This document shows, in pieces, positions 49,205 to 58,093 of a DNA stretch of 64,000 bases. The stretch covers positions 124,001 through 188,000 of the forward strand of contig JAENYP010000001.1 of NCBI GenBank assembly GCA_016841725.1. Direction: 5' to 3'. Below the pieces are notes generated by a model. It worked only from the letters and a program-made list of their open reading frames with translations, searched no databases and was not told the origin of the DNA. The DNA is from Thermincola carboxydiphila (GTDB lineage: Bacteria; Bacillota; Thermincolia; Thermincolales; UBA2595). The translations under genes were made by a program, and so were the position numbers. Every line of letters starts with the position of its first letter. Within the stretch, counting starts at the first letter, position 1.

Positions 49205-49783
49205 TTATTTTGCATCCATCTGCCTTTTTATTTTCTTTGCTTCTTTCTGTATTTCTTCAAGCTTATCTCTACAACCAAATTTGCTGGCATTTTTATGACA
49301 ATAACTCCAATCGATATCATCATAATGAGCTACCATTAACGTTCTGGCCCATTCCTTTGAGCCCGTATCTTTCCAGTGTTTCGCTTCCTGGACTCGGTTA
49401 AGAATTAAATCGTCTATTCCTATGTAGTAAGCTTGCTGTCCATTGTGTTCGACCGGCTGAACTTTATCCATTGATCCAACCAACTTGTCTGAGGGAAACT
49501 CAACCATAATGTCTGTGCCAGGTATTCTCCAGTAGCGACCTTCCCTTTCAAATCCCAAGCTCGCCATTACTTCTTTCATTTCGTTGTTAATAGTCCCAAC
49601 AAAATCTATATCCATAGTTGCATACTGCCCTAAAGTATAAAATTCAACTGCAGCTCCGCCTACAACAACCGGAATGATGCCCAAAGGTTCAAGGGATTTT
49701 GTTATGATACCCGCAATACTAATCTGCCGTTTATTTTTGTCTTGTATTTGCAAACATGCTAAGAGATCATCTTTTAAACTCAT
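49205..49783 (-). CDS. Nucleotidyltransferase-fold protein (DUF6036-like)
   Basis: 192 residues with IPVVVGGAAVEFYTLGQYAT followed by MDIDFVG, the GG...DxD pattern of minimal nucleotidyltransferases, then TDIMVEFPSDKLVGSMDKVQ and GIDDLILNRVQEAKHWKDTG. Proteins of this class occur as toxins or antitoxins (MNT, AbiEii-like). It overlaps the small upstream gene by 4 bases (ATGA), a typical toxin-antitoxin layout. Which one is the toxin cannot be told from sequence alone. Confidence 0.8.
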   Translation of the reverse strand: MSLKDDLLACLQIQDKNKRQISIAGIITKSLEPLGIIPVVVGGAAVEFYTLGQYATMDIDFVGTINNEMKEVMASLGFEREGRYWRIPGTDIMVEFPSDKLVGSMDKVQPVEHNGQQAYYIGIDDLILNRVQEAKHWKDTGSKEWARTLMVAHYDDIDWSYCHKNASKFGCRDKLEEIQKEAKKIKRQMDAK

Positions 49784-49998
49784 TTAAGAACAAATCCTTT
49801 TGGAGTTTTCTTAACCAGGCGTCCTGTATCATAAGCATTCCGAACTATTTCCGCAGTGGCAATGGTAATACCAATGCTCTCTTCAGCACTGCGCGGCTTG
49901 CGTCGGGGTTTACGTGAACCAGCTACATAAGGGAGAGCTGCAAGAAACTTAGCCTTGTTTTCTGTCGCCGTTTTTTCAAAATCAACAGGCTTTTTCAT
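49780..49998 (-). CDS. Small basic partner of the nucleotidyltransferase (72 aa)
   Basis: MKKPVDFEKTATENKAKFLA, a basic stretch SRKPRRKPRSAEESIGITIA and a C-terminal TAEIVRNAYDTGRLVKKTPK. No named family. Its stop overlaps the next start. Likely the regulatory or antitoxin part of a two-gene module. Confidence 0.7.
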   Translation of the reverse strand: MKKPVDFEKTATENKAKFLAALPYVAGSRKPRRKPRSAEESIGITIATAEIVRNAYDTGRLVKKTPKGFVLK

Positions 49999-50158
49999 AA
50001 TGATTCACATCCTTTGATTATATATTACTGTTAAAAGGGCCTGTTTGCAAGGAATACAAATGTCGAATAAATATTTTTATAGTCAACTGAATATATTTTG
50101 TAGTCAGGATGTCAAACGGGATGCAATTTCATTTTTTCTGCATCCATGGCGCAAAATA

Positions 50159-50207
50159 AAAAAGCCCCTAAAGTCTTGATTTCAAGTGGTATCCTAGACC
50201 GGGATTG
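50159..50207. repeat. Decayed tRNA-Leu 3'-end copy 2, with terminator
   Basis: About 49 bases align with 52380-52427: shared AAAGCCCCTAAAG, CTTGATTTC, GTGGT and AGACCGG blocks with one inserted base and about eight mismatches. This covers both the tRNA 3' end and its terminator. A hairpin CCCACC / GGTGGG lies at 50246-50262. No gene is visible in 49999-50323. Confidence 0.75.
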
Positions 50208-50323
50208 GTCAGAAATGTGTGTTGAAATAGGTTATAAAAATAGGCCCACCGCGATGGTGGGATTTGCATTTATCCCAGAAAAATCATTTTACTGGTAGCC
50301 TATTATGTCAACAAACAATAACT

Positions 50324-50791
50324 TTACCGGCGGGTGCCGACAAGATTATCCCAGTCAACTAAATTCATTTTTTCTCGGTGCCTCAGCATCTTAAATGGTG
50401 TAAAAACTCTATTTGCAACAAAATAACTGTTTAGTACCCTTGAGTAACCTTCTAATTCCCATTCTTCCATTACGACATTGTCACTTGGCAATGACATCCC
50501 GGCTACATTGGCCAAGTGTCCAAGTAACCTTTTCATTCCGAATGATTTCGTATTTTTGTTTCTTTCTAAAGTCTTCACGGTCATACGAGCATGTGCAACA
50601 AGTTTCCTGGCAAATGAATCTCTATTTGCTAATTCCAACATGCTATTAAAGGTGTCTTTATCTTTCAATACGTAGATGGGCAATAGTTTTTGTACTCTGT
50701 GGTTCTGCTTCGCTTCTTGGAGTAGTTCCTCAAGAGTAGATGAATCTGTTAAATTTTTTCGATATTCTTCCATGAATTCGGCAAACCTCAT
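50324..50791 (-). CDS. Hypothetical protein (155 aa) in a tRNA-Leu-bounded cassette
   Basis: Mostly helical: MRFAEFMEEYRKNLTDSSTL, EELLQEAKQNHRVQKLLPIY, SFARKLVAHARMTVKTLERN, ending REKMNLVDWDNLVGTRR. No motif recognised. The only gene between tRNA-Leu remnants 2 and 3. The ribosome site is modest (GGGGGGC near 50803). Confidence 0.65.
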   Translation of the reverse strand: MRFAEFMEEYRKNLTDSSTLEELLQEAKQNHRVQKLLPIYVLKDKDTFNSMLELANRDSFARKLVAHARMTVKTLERNKNTKSFGMKRLLGHLANVAGMSLPSDNVVMEEWELEGYSRVLNSYFVANRVFTPFKMLRHREKMNLVDWDNLVGTRR

Positions 50792-51023
50792 TACTAATGC
50801 CCCCCTTCATCACGCAGCATTTTAAGATATTCAATGTCACCCCATATACGTAGGCTAGTCCATATCGAAGATAGATTGTTAAAGGTAGAATAAGCCTATT
50901 ATTTATTGATAAGTCTGGTTAAATTGACCAATATATACATATTTTATAAATCCGTCAAAATTCCTCTTTTTCAGGGTTAAGTTGCTGCTTTTCGAGGTTG
51001 AAGTGTAACCTGAATAGATAGTT

Positions 51024-51060
51024 GGCTTTGAATTAGGTGCCCGGAGCCCAAATCACGACC
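51024..51060. repeat. Decayed tRNA-Leu 3'-end copy 3 (weaker)
   Basis: GGCTTTGAATTAGGTGCCCG followed by GAGCCCAAATCACGACC aligns with 52394-52431 if a few indels are allowed. It is weaker than the other copies, but its position between cassettes fits. The rest of 50792-51023 shows no supported gene. Confidence 0.45.
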
Positions 51061-51122
51061 ACCTGCTCAGCGGGTGGTTTGGTTTTCGTTATACAAAAAA
51101 TAGACCGGGGATAACCCGGTCT
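51058..51122. terminator. Two terminator hairpins after the toxin-like gene
   Basis: ACCACC / GGTGGT (51058-51078) with a T-rich stretch on the plus strand, then AGACCGGG / CCCGGTCT (51102-51122) with T runs on both strands. The second ends the leftward operon starting at 52007. Confidence 0.75.
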
Positions 51123-51130
51123 TTTGCCTT

Positions 51131-51556
51131 TTAATTTCTCTTTTGTTTATGATAAGGAACAACTTCATGAAGACGGTCAAACCACAATATTCGAAACACC
51201 TGACCTGCCCTATACCCCCATAACCTTTTCTTCTCACAGACTTTAACCCGGCATACATCCACCTCAGGTGACACTGGCGGTGGCAACGATTTGGTATAAT
51301 TGTCCTCTTTCCTAAAATCGAGGCCTTTATGGCGATTTGTCACCAATTGGTTCCACGTGAGAGATTCCATCAATTTAAATGTACCCAGAAGCTCAGTCAA
51401 CTCACCGGCTTGCCAAGCAGATAAAAGGCAGTGATTCTCACAAACATGCCTAAAAGAAAACACAGGGTTATTATTCCCTGTATCAATGTTGTGGGCAATA
51501 ATAGCCTTTTCAGTTATTTTGCTCTGTTTAGGCTTAGGCCTTTTTATATTACGCAT
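51131..51556 (-). CDS. Putative toxin partner of the Panacea-domain protein
   Basis: 141 residues. The N-terminus is basic (MRNIKRPKPKQSKITEKAII); the middle has FSFRHVCENHCLLSAWQAGE; the C-terminus reads CEKKRLWGYRAGQVFRILWF then DRLHEVVPYHKQKRN, a pattern seen at the end of RelE-like small domains. No exact family recognised. Its start overlaps the Panacea gene by 8 bases, the standard order antitoxin-toxin in PanAT systems. Confidence 0.7.
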   Translation of the reverse strand: MRNIKRPKPKQSKITEKAIIAHNIDTGNNNPVFSFRHVCENHCLLSAWQAGELTELLGTFKLMESLTWNQLVTNRHKGLDFRKEDNYTKSLPPPVSPEVDVCRVKVCEKKRLWGYRAGQVFRILWFDRLHEVVPYHKQKRN

Positions 51557-52007
51557 TTTGCAGCCTTGTATAATACTCTTTCATAGATTTCCAACAGATA
51601 ACGTTTTCACATTTCTCTCCCGGCGGGCAGTCCCCTCGCGCCATTATCCAAGGATCTTCCTGGTGAGTTAAATCCTCAAGGTACTTGCCATCAAACTGAC
51701 CATATGCTTCCCAAACCGCCTCAATAGTTTCAATCTCCGTACCGCTAAAAATAGATGAATCGAATTCATCCGGTGGCGGTATAGGGTTCCATCTATAATC
51801 CTTGAATTTGCTAAACAGTTCCGGGCAAGCTGGTCCGTGAGCCCAGGCTTGAAACTTCTCTTCAAACATCGGGTTATCTTCAAAAACTAAATGCCAAGCT
51901 TGAACGTAATAGCATAATTTTTGAAGTTTCAAATGGGTCATTACACTCCCGGAATCAAGTTCAACACGGGAAAGAAAGTAGTCGGCTACATCAAATACTG
52001 TAACCAT
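51549..52007 (-). CDS. Panacea-domain (DUF4065, SocA/GepA-like) protein, probable antitoxin
   Basis: Matches the DUF4065 family: VFDVADYFLSRVELDSGSVM, THLKLQKLCYYVQAWHLVFE, EKFQAWAHGPACPELFSKFK, and GKYLEDLTHQEDPWIMARGD. Panacea proteins neutralise diverse toxins encoded next to them, and SocA acts as a proteolytic adaptor. The ATG at 52007 follows AAGGAGGA by 7 bases; a longer frame has no site. First gene of the two-gene module. Confidence 0.88.
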   Translation of the reverse strand: MVTVFDVADYFLSRVELDSGSVMTHLKLQKLCYYVQAWHLVFEDNPMFEEKFQAWAHGPACPELFSKFKDYRWNPIPPPDEFDSSIFSGTEIETIEAVWEAYGQFDGKYLEDLTHQEDPWIMARGDCPPGEKCENVICWKSMKEYYTRLQNA

Positions 52008-52406
52008 TTTTAATTCCTCCTTAGCTTTAAAGCGATAAACTTTTGCCACCTGACTCATCACCCCATTTCAATGCCTTCACTAAGACATCACCCAGGCAAA
52101 ACTGACAAATCAATGCAAAAGTTACTGTTACAGTCAAATTATACCATAAGTTGGCGCAGGATGTATGTCGAATTTTGTCGATGTGGGCAATTTTCCCAAA
52201 CCGGCGAATACCCTTAGAGAATATTGGGTTTTATTTTAAATTATTGCCAGAAAAATCAAAAAAAAATACTTACACTATTATCTATTTTATGAGCATATTT
52301 AATTTTTATTTACTATCGGAACATCTTCTGTCACTAATTTATCACCAATCCACTATTTCAGGCTTTTACCCGAAAGTAATAAAAGCCCCTAAAGGCTTGA
52401 TTTCAG
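52008..52406. other. 399-bp gap between the PanAT-like module and tRNA-Leu
   Basis: No gene is visible. On the minus strand the first 100 bases upstream of 52007 would hold the module promoter. The tRNA-Leu terminator (stem AAGCC / GGCTT, then TTTTATT on the minus strand) is at about 52376-52396. Confidence 0.6.
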
Positions 52407-52495
52407 TGGTGCCCGAGACCGGAATCGAACCGGTACGAGGGTTGAGCCTCGCAGGATTTTAAGTCCTGTGCGTCTGCCAGTTCCGCCACTCGGGC
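52407..52495 (-). tRNA. tRNA-Leu (anticodon UAA)
   Basis: 89 bases with encoded CCA and a long variable arm. Acceptor GCCCGAG/CTCGGGC, anticodon stem CAGGA/TCCTG with loop CTTAAAA. Its 3' end is the source of the decayed copies at 49.2, 50.2 and 51.0 kb. Confidence 0.95.
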
Positions 52496-52519
52496 ATGAT
52501 TTGTTTTTAAATATAAAAT

Positions 52520-52594
52520 TGGAGGCGGCACCCGGATTCGAACCGGGGATGAAGGATTTGCAGTCCTCTGCCTTAGCCACTTGGCCATGCCGCC
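52520..52594 (-). tRNA. tRNA-Cys (anticodon GCA)
   Basis: 75 bases with encoded CCA. Acceptor GGCGGCA/TGCCGCC, anticodon loop CTGCAAA. Confidence 0.95.
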
Positions 52595-52721
52595 TCGTAA
52601 AAATATCACCTTTTTTTGTCCTATCTGTCCCGGTGACAACTAATATATTAACATAAACAAAATATCAAGTCAACTAGGTTATAACTGAAATTGAATGGCA
52701 CCGGTGGTAAATAAGTACATG

Positions 52722-54467
52722 TTATTCCGGGCAGGTAGAACACCCTGCAGGCAATGTACCTTTCTCCATGTCTTTGGAGGCAAATTTCAGTACCTGGTTT
52801 GACCGGGAACCGTTCCTGTATATGGTCAGCCCTTTAAGCCCATATCTCCAGGCCATAAGATATGCCGACCTGATATCCCTTACAGCTGCCCCGGCAGGGA
52901 AGTTAATTGTCTTGGAAACCGCATTGTCTACATGTTTTTGAAAAGCCGCCTGGACCTTTAGATGCCATTGGGGAGGTATCTCAAATGCAGTGGCAAATAC
53001 CCCGCGCACATCTTCAGGAATACCCTTTATCCCTTCAAGGCTTCCTGTATGGGCTAGCTCCTGAACCAGATCCTCTGACCAGAAACCACCCTTCCTGGCC
53101 GCCTCCTCAAAGCTTCTGCTGGTAACGTAAAATTTCCTGCCTTCAAGAACTTCCTTAACGAAGCTGAGACCGAACAGGGGCTCTATTCCACTGGACGTAC
53201 CGGCCAGCATTGACAGCGTCCCTGTTGGCGCTATTGTGGTCACAGTTGCATTCCGAATCTTCTCTCCTCTGTATACACTTTTGTCAATATTGGGGAACGG
53301 CCCCTTTTCACGGCCCAGTATTGCAGTGGCCTCCATTGCTTTTGTCCTGATAAACCCCATCAGGATCTCAATCAGTTCAAGAGCCTCATTAGACGCATAT
53401 GGTATCCCGAGTTCAACCAGCAAATCAGCAAAACCCATGACCCCAAGGCCTATTTTCCGGTTACCTTTGGTAACCCTTTCAATTTCGGGGAAAATATATT
53501 TGTTGACATCAATAATATTATCCAGGAAACGCACTGCAGCAGCAGTATCCTCAGCCAGCCGGCTCCAGTTTATCCTTCGGTAGCCCTCCCCCGCCTCATT
53601 AAGGAAGGCTGTCAGGTTAAGGCTCCCCAGGTTGCAGCTTTCATAGTCCAACAGAGGCTGTTCGCCACACGGATTGGTGGCTTTCATCGGGCCACACCCG
53701 GGAACGGTATTGGCCTTATTTATATGGTCAAAAAACAGTATTCCCGGTTCACCATTAGCCCAGGCAGCACGAGTCATCGCATCAAATACCGTGGCTGCCG
53801 GTATGGTCCTGCCGTTCATTTTGCCGGTGCGCGGGTTTATCTGGTCAATATCTCCTCTATTCACAACCTGATCCATAAACCTGTTATCAACACCTATAGA
53901 AATGTTGAAGTTGGTGAGGACATCCTCCTCTTCCTTCATATTAATAAATTCCAGGATATCCGGATGCCAGTAGTCCAGTACGGCCATGTTCGCCCCCCGG
54001 CGCATTCCTCCCTGTTTGACCGCATCTGTGGCAGAGTTAAATGCCCTGATAAAGGGAACCGGGCCTGATGCCACCCCACCGGTGGAAGAAACAATATCAT
54101 CTTTGGGACGTATATTGGAAAAAGAAAAGCCCGTGCCGCCTCCGGTTTTATGAATCAGTGCGGCTCTTTTCATGGTTTCAAATATACCTTCAATAGAATC
54201 AGGCACAGGCAGGACAAAACATGCCGCCATCTGCCCATTGGGTTTGCCGGCATTAGCCAGAGTTGGGCTGTTGGGCAAAAACCGCAGGCCTGCCATTAAT
54301 TCAAAAAAACGTTCCTCCCAATGCGTCTGATTTTCTTCCGGAAGAGCAGCAAATTTTGCTGCACGGTTAAGCATACCTTCAGGAGTCTCAATGACTTCTC
54401 CAAAAGAGTCTTTGATGAGATAACGTCTCTCTAAAACATGAAGGGAATCACTACTGAAAATTTCCAT
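52722..54467 (-). CDS. nrdJ: Class II (adenosylcobalamin-dependent) ribonucleotide reductase
   Basis: Makes deoxyribonucleotides with B12. 581 residues without an N-terminal ATP-cone. Motifs: LRFLPNSPTLANAGKPNGQM, KTGGGTGFSFSNIRP, AVKQGGMRRGANMAVLDYWH, the thiyl/active-site NPCGEQPLLDYESCNLGSLN near residue 250, TIAPTGTLSMLAGTSSGIEP near 400, and the C-terminal redox pair CSTCPE. ATG at 54467 just after a GGAGG-type site. Not linked to a repressor in this window. Confidence 0.95.
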   Translation of the reverse strand: MEIFSSDSLHVLERRYLIKDSFGEVIETPEGMLNRAAKFAALPEENQTHWEERFFELMAGLRFLPNSPTLANAGKPNGQMAACFVLPVPDSIEGIFETMKRAALIHKTGGGTGFSFSNIRPKDDIVSSTGGVASGPVPFIRAFNSATDAVKQGGMRRGANMAVLDYWHPDILEFINMKEEEDVLTNFNISIGVDNRFMDQVVNRGDIDQINPRTGKMNGRTIPAATVFDAMTRAAWANGEPGILFFDHINKANTVPGCGPMKATNPCGEQPLLDYESCNLGSLNLTAFLNEAGEGYRRINWSRLAEDTAAAVRFLDNIIDVNKYIFPEIERVTKGNRKIGLGVMGFADLLVELGIPYASNEALELIEILMGFIRTKAMEATAILGREKGPFPNIDKSVYRGEKIRNATVTTIAPTGTLSMLAGTSSGIEPLFGLSFVKEVLEGRKFYVTSRSFEEAARKGGFWSEDLVQELAHTGSLEGIKGIPEDVRGVFATAFEIPPQWHLKVQAAFQKHVDNAVSKTINFPAGAAVRDIRSAYLMAWRYGLKGLTIYRNGSRSNQVLKFASKDMEKGTLPAGCSTCPE

Positions 54468-54588
54468 AGCGCCTCCAGCGCCTCCATTTCAGAAAATATC
54501 TGCACAAGCTTTTATCTGGCATTAGTATACTTATATATTATACTTAATTAGTCAAATAATATAGGCCCAACCCTTCATTAAGAAACAA

Positions 54589-54617
54589 CAAAAAACACCT
54601 TTGCTTCAACAAAGGTG
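54589..54617 (-). terminator. Terminator of tRNA-Gly
   Basis: Eight-bp stem CACCTTTG / CAAAGGTG with a minus-strand T run, 14 bases past the tRNA. Confidence 0.85.
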
Positions 54618-54631
54618 CAATCAACATCTTA

Positions 54632-54706
54632 TGGAGCGGAAGACGGGATTCGAACCCGCGACCCTCGCCTTGGCAAGGCGATGCTCTACCACTGAGCTAC
54701 TTCCGC
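54632..54706 (-). tRNA. tRNA-Gly (anticodon GCC)
   Basis: 75 bases with encoded CCA. Acceptor GCGGAAG/CTTCCGC, anticodon stem TCGCC/GGCGA with loop TTGCCAA. Confidence 0.95.
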
Positions 54707-54892
54707 ACAATATCGCGGCAACATATGCTGTCTTTTCTGGCACTGTCGACAAAGACAATTTTAACAGAAACAACCCTCATTGTCAAACATATTCGGCTGG
54801 TAGTTTCTGCCCCCTCTGGACCAAGGCGCTGTCAGAAATCAACCGGGAAATCCCCGGGGTAATCTCCTGGGTAATCCCGCCTGCTATATAGC

Positions 54893-54916
54893 AAAAAATC
54901 CTGTGGCAATCCACAG
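54893..54916 (-). terminator. Terminator after the Val-Asp-Phe tRNA group
   Basis: CTGTGG / CCACAG hairpin with a loop of four and a minus-strand T run. Confidence 0.8.
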
Positions 54917-54935
54917 AATTCAGATATATCATATA

Positions 54936-55011
<76 letters not shown>

Positions 55012-55020
55012 AAATTAAAA

Positions 55021-55098
55021 TGGCGGAGCAGACGGGAATCGAACCCGCGACCTCCGGCGTGACAGGCCGGCATCCTAGACCAGCTAGACCACTGCTCC
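55021..55098 (-). tRNA. tRNA-Asp (anticodon GUC)
   Basis: 78 bases with encoded CCA. Acceptor GGAGCAG/CTGCTCC, discriminator G, anticodon stem CCGGC/GCCGG with loop CTGTCAC. Confidence 0.95.
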
Positions 55099-55121
55099 GC
55101 AAAATATGAAACTGATTAAAT

Positions 55122-55197
<76 letters not shown>

Positions 55198-55345
55198 ATT
55201 TCGTCGCACCGACAAAAATAAGTATACACAATCTTAATCCAGAAGTCAAATGAATTTTTTGGTTAGGAAATTTTTTTGTTTCACCTTCAAACAGAGAAAG
55301 TACTCAGTAAGTTTCCTTTATATTAGCTTAACCATGTTCCCTTTG

Positions 55346-56176
55346 TCAAGGGTTAATAAGCCCTTCCACAAATTTCGGGAGTACAAAAGAACACTTGTGA
55401 AGGTTTGGAGTATAATACCTTGTGGCATAATCAGGCACAGCCAAAACATCAACCGCCTCCGGGTCATATTTTTTGGAGCCCATTGTAAATGACCACAGGC
55501 CGCTGGGATAAGTGGGTATACTGGCCAGATAAAGCTTGGTAACGGGGAAAACCTCAGATATTTTTTGGTAACAGTCTGAGATAAGATCAGAATTAAAAAA
55601 CGGCGATTCAGTCTGGGCGACGAAGAGACCGTCCTCCTTTAGTGACTCGAATATTGACTTGTAAAAACTTGAGGAAAACAGCTCTACAGCAGGTCCCACA
55701 GGTTCAGTTGAATCAACTATGATGACATCATAGAAATCTTTATGGTCAGCCACATGTTTAATACCGTCATCACAAATTACTGAGACCCTGGGATCATCAA
55801 GCCCACAGCTGATTTCAGGAAAATATTCCCGGGAAATCTCCACAACCCGGCGGTCAATTTCAACCAGGGTCGCTTTTTGCACGGCAGGGTGCTTGATAAC
55901 TTCCCTTATGGCCCCACCGTCTCCTCCTCCGATTACCAGGACATTTTGGGGGTTAGGATGAGTATTCAGGGGAACATGTGTTATCATTTCATGGTATACA
56001 AATTCATCTACTATTGTTGTCTGAACCATTCCATCAAGAACCAGCATTCTGCCAAACTGCATGGTATCAATAACAGCCATGCTTTGAAACTCGGTCTGCT
56101 CAACATGCAGAGTTTTTTCAGTCTTACAGGTTATCCCGACATTTTCGGTTTGTTTTTCTGTATACCACAGTTCCAT
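55346..56176 (-). CDS. speE: Spermidine synthase
   Basis: Transfers an aminopropyl group to putrescine. Starts [20 protein letters not shown], with [20 protein letters not shown], the Rossmann motif [20 protein letters not shown] near residue 80, [16 protein letters not shown], and the catalytic segment [20 protein letters not shown] with Asp near 155. ATG at 56176 follows AAGGAGG by 9 bases; longer readings have no site. Monocistronic. Confidence 0.95.
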   Translation of the reverse strand: MELWYTEKQTENVGITCKTEKTLHVEQTEFQSMAVIDTMQFGRMLVLDGMVQTTIVDEFVYHEMITHVPLNTHPNPQNVLVIGGGDGGAIREVIKHPAVQKATLVEIDRRVVEISREYFPEISCGLDDPRVSVICDDGIKHVADHKDFYDVIIVDSTEPVGPAVELFSSSFYKSIFESLKEDGLFVAQTESPFFNSDLISDCYQKISEVFPVTKLYLASIPTYPSGLWSFTMGSKKYDPEAVDVLAVPDYATRYYTPNLHKCSFVLPKFVEGLINP

Positions 56177-56381
56177 CTGAATTGCCTCCTTAAAATTAAC
56201 AGGCTTAGCTGGTGCCAAATCCCCCAGAGACACCCAAAACACAAGCACATGAATATTATAACAAAATTTCTAAAAAAATAAATACTTTTTTTATTGCCTG
56301 GGCTTGTAAGGCTTTGTATATTACATTACATAAAGTGAAAAAATAAACAAGTAGTTTATTTCTGTTCAAGGAGGTAAAGTG

Positions 56382-56864
56382 ATGTCCAAAACAGTTATTG
56401 GTGTATTTAATTCACGGGATCAGGCTGAAAAAGCTGTGTCTGACCTAAGGAACAAGGGTTTTGAAAATGAAATTTCAATTGTTGCCAAAGACGAAAGCGG
56501 TGGAGCCCGGGCAGACAAGAATTCGGAAATGTTCGGCGGTGACTCCATCACAGACGGGACCACAACCGGCGGAGTGTTGGGAGGCATAGCCGGTCTGGCA
56601 ATAGGAGCAGGCGCCCTGGCTATTCCCGGCCTTGGCCCCATCATCGCTGCCGGCCCTATCGCAGGGCTGCTTTCCGGAGCTGCCACTGGCGGCATAGCCG
56701 GAGGACTGACCGACTGGGGAATTCCGGAAGAACGCGGCAAGTATTATGAAGGTAAGGTCAAAGAGGGTAATATTATCGCTGCCGTTAAAACCGATGACAA
56801 CAAAATCGATTCTGCGGCCGGAGTCCTGCGCAATTACGGAGCTCAGGACGTGGAGACCCACTGA
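56382..56864 (+). CDS. YflT-like general stress protein with Gly-rich hydrophobic region
   Basis: Starts MSKTVIGVFNSRDQAEKAVS and DLRNKGFENEISIVAKDE, the YflT/heat-induced stress domain, then a Gly/Ala/Ile-rich segment (residues 55-112, GGVLGGIAGLAIGAGALAIP) that may insert into membrane, then YYEGKVKEGNIIAAVKTDDN. AAGGAGG lies 8 bases before the ATG. Role in general stress is by analogy only. Confidence 0.85.
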   Translation: MSKTVIGVFNSRDQAEKAVSDLRNKGFENEISIVAKDESGGARADKNSEMFGGDSITDGTTTGGVLGGIAGLAIGAGALAIPGLGPIIAAGPIAGLLSGAATGGIAGGLTDWGIPEERGKYYEGKVKEGNIIAAVKTDDNKIDSAAGVLRNYGAQDVETH

Positions 56865-56886
56865 TTGATATCCTGATTTAAGAAAA

Positions 56887-56923
56887 GGCATCTTTTCCCC
56901 TGTGGGAAGGGATGTTTTTTTTT
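56887..56923 (+). terminator. Terminator of the stress protein gene
   Basis: Hairpin pairing GCATC...TTCCC with GGGAA...GGATG, followed by nine T. Confidence 0.8.
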
Positions 56924-57001
56924 GCCCAGCATCAATGGCAATTGGCAGTTTAAAATAACCCGGACATATGGTAAAATTAAGGAAAAAGGGGGTGTCAGCT
57001 T

Positions 57002-58057
57002 ATGAGTGAAAAAATATCCGGGCTTATGAATACCCAGAGTTTAATTGGCAGACCCGTTATCTCCCTGCAGGGCGAAGAACTGGGCAGCATCGCACGGGTT
57101 ATTGTAAACCCTGATAGTGGTGCTGTGACCGGCCTGGCCATGAGTGTCAAGGGTTGGTTTAAGGGAGAAAAAGTCCTTGAGTTTGACTCGGTTAAATCAT
57201 TTGGAACCTATGCCGTAACCATTGACCGCAGCAGCCAGGTAGTGACACTTGACAGCCTGCCGGTGCTTAAGAAACTGGCCGAAGAGTGCGATCTGTATAA
57301 TATGCGTATAATTACTCCTGAAGGCCAGCTAGTCGGCACAATTGACGATTTCTATTTTGACACGGCAACCGGAAAAGTTGAAAAATATATTCTCAGCGGG
57401 GGAACCATTAAAACCCTTTTTAAGGGACGTGCCAGCATTCCCGCATCCAGTATTGAGAGCATCGGAAAAGATGTCATCATTGCAGTAAGCAATGTTACCG
57501 AAGAAATTCAAAAAGAAGAACCAGGCCTTAGTGATAATATTGACCAGTGGAAAGAAGACCTCGGCCAGTGGAAAGGCGACCTGGAACACTGGAAGGATGA
57601 TTTTGAAAAATTGTGGGAAAAGACCCGCAGTAAAACACTGGACTTTTCTAAAACCGCCGGTGAAAATATTAAAGGAGCTGCCGCAAATAGCACCGGTAAA
57701 GGCATCGAACTTATTTCCAAGACAGGCGAAGTTTTATCTGAGAAAAAGGCATTCCTTAAGAGCTCATATGAACAATGGATGGACCGGCTGCAGGTAATCA
57801 AAAATAAACCGGAAACCCCCCTGTCCGAAGCTGAAATTAATTCTATCCTGGGCCTAAGAGCTGCCAAAACCCTTACAGATGATGACGGAAACATTATAAT
57901 AGAACAAGACGGAGAGGTTTTCCGGGAAACCATCGACAAGGCTCAACAGGCCGGTAAAGTGAAGGAACTGCTCATATCGGTAGCGGCCAAAGACCTTGAG
58001 GAACAGATGGAGTCAATCCAAACTGAGTCCAAGCTGCTAGAGGAAGAAGATATTTAG
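57002..58057 (+). CDS. PRC-barrel domain protein
   Basis: Two PRC-barrels at about residues 8-85 (SLIGRPVISLQGEELGSIAR) and 98-170 (MRIITPEGQLVGTIDDFYFD), then an amphipathic helical region with repeats of QWKEDLGQWKGDLEHWKDDF (near 188-206) and a C-terminal helical segment. PRC-barrels bind partners at the membrane or ribosome; in this group they often relate to sporulation or cell-envelope functions. GGGGGTG precedes the ATG. Single gene, ended by a perfect hairpin. Confidence 0.88.
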   Translation: MSEKISGLMNTQSLIGRPVISLQGEELGSIARVIVNPDSGAVTGLAMSVKGWFKGEKVLEFDSVKSFGTYAVTIDRSSQVVTLDSLPVLKKLAEECDLYNMRIITPEGQLVGTIDDFYFDTATGKVEKYILSGGTIKTLFKGRASIPASSIESIGKDVIIAVSNVTEEIQKEEPGLSDNIDQWKEDLGQWKGDLEHWKDDFEKLWEKTRSKTLDFSKTAGENIKGAAANSTGKGIELISKTGEVLSEKKAFLKSSYEQWMDRLQVIKNKPETPLSEAEINSILGLRAAKTLTDDDGNIIIEQDGEVFRETIDKAQQAGKVKELLISVAAKDLEEQMESIQTESKLLEEEDI

Positions 58058-58062
58058 CAACC

Positions 58063-58093
58063 AAAAAAGGCTGTTACATTAACAGCCTTTTTT
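58063..58093. terminator. Bidirectional terminator between PRC-barrel and FlhB-like genes
   Basis: Perfect 14-bp stem AAAAAAGGCTGTTA / TAACAGCCTTTTTT with loop CAT. The stop codon of the convergent FlhB-like gene lies inside it. Confidence 0.9.
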
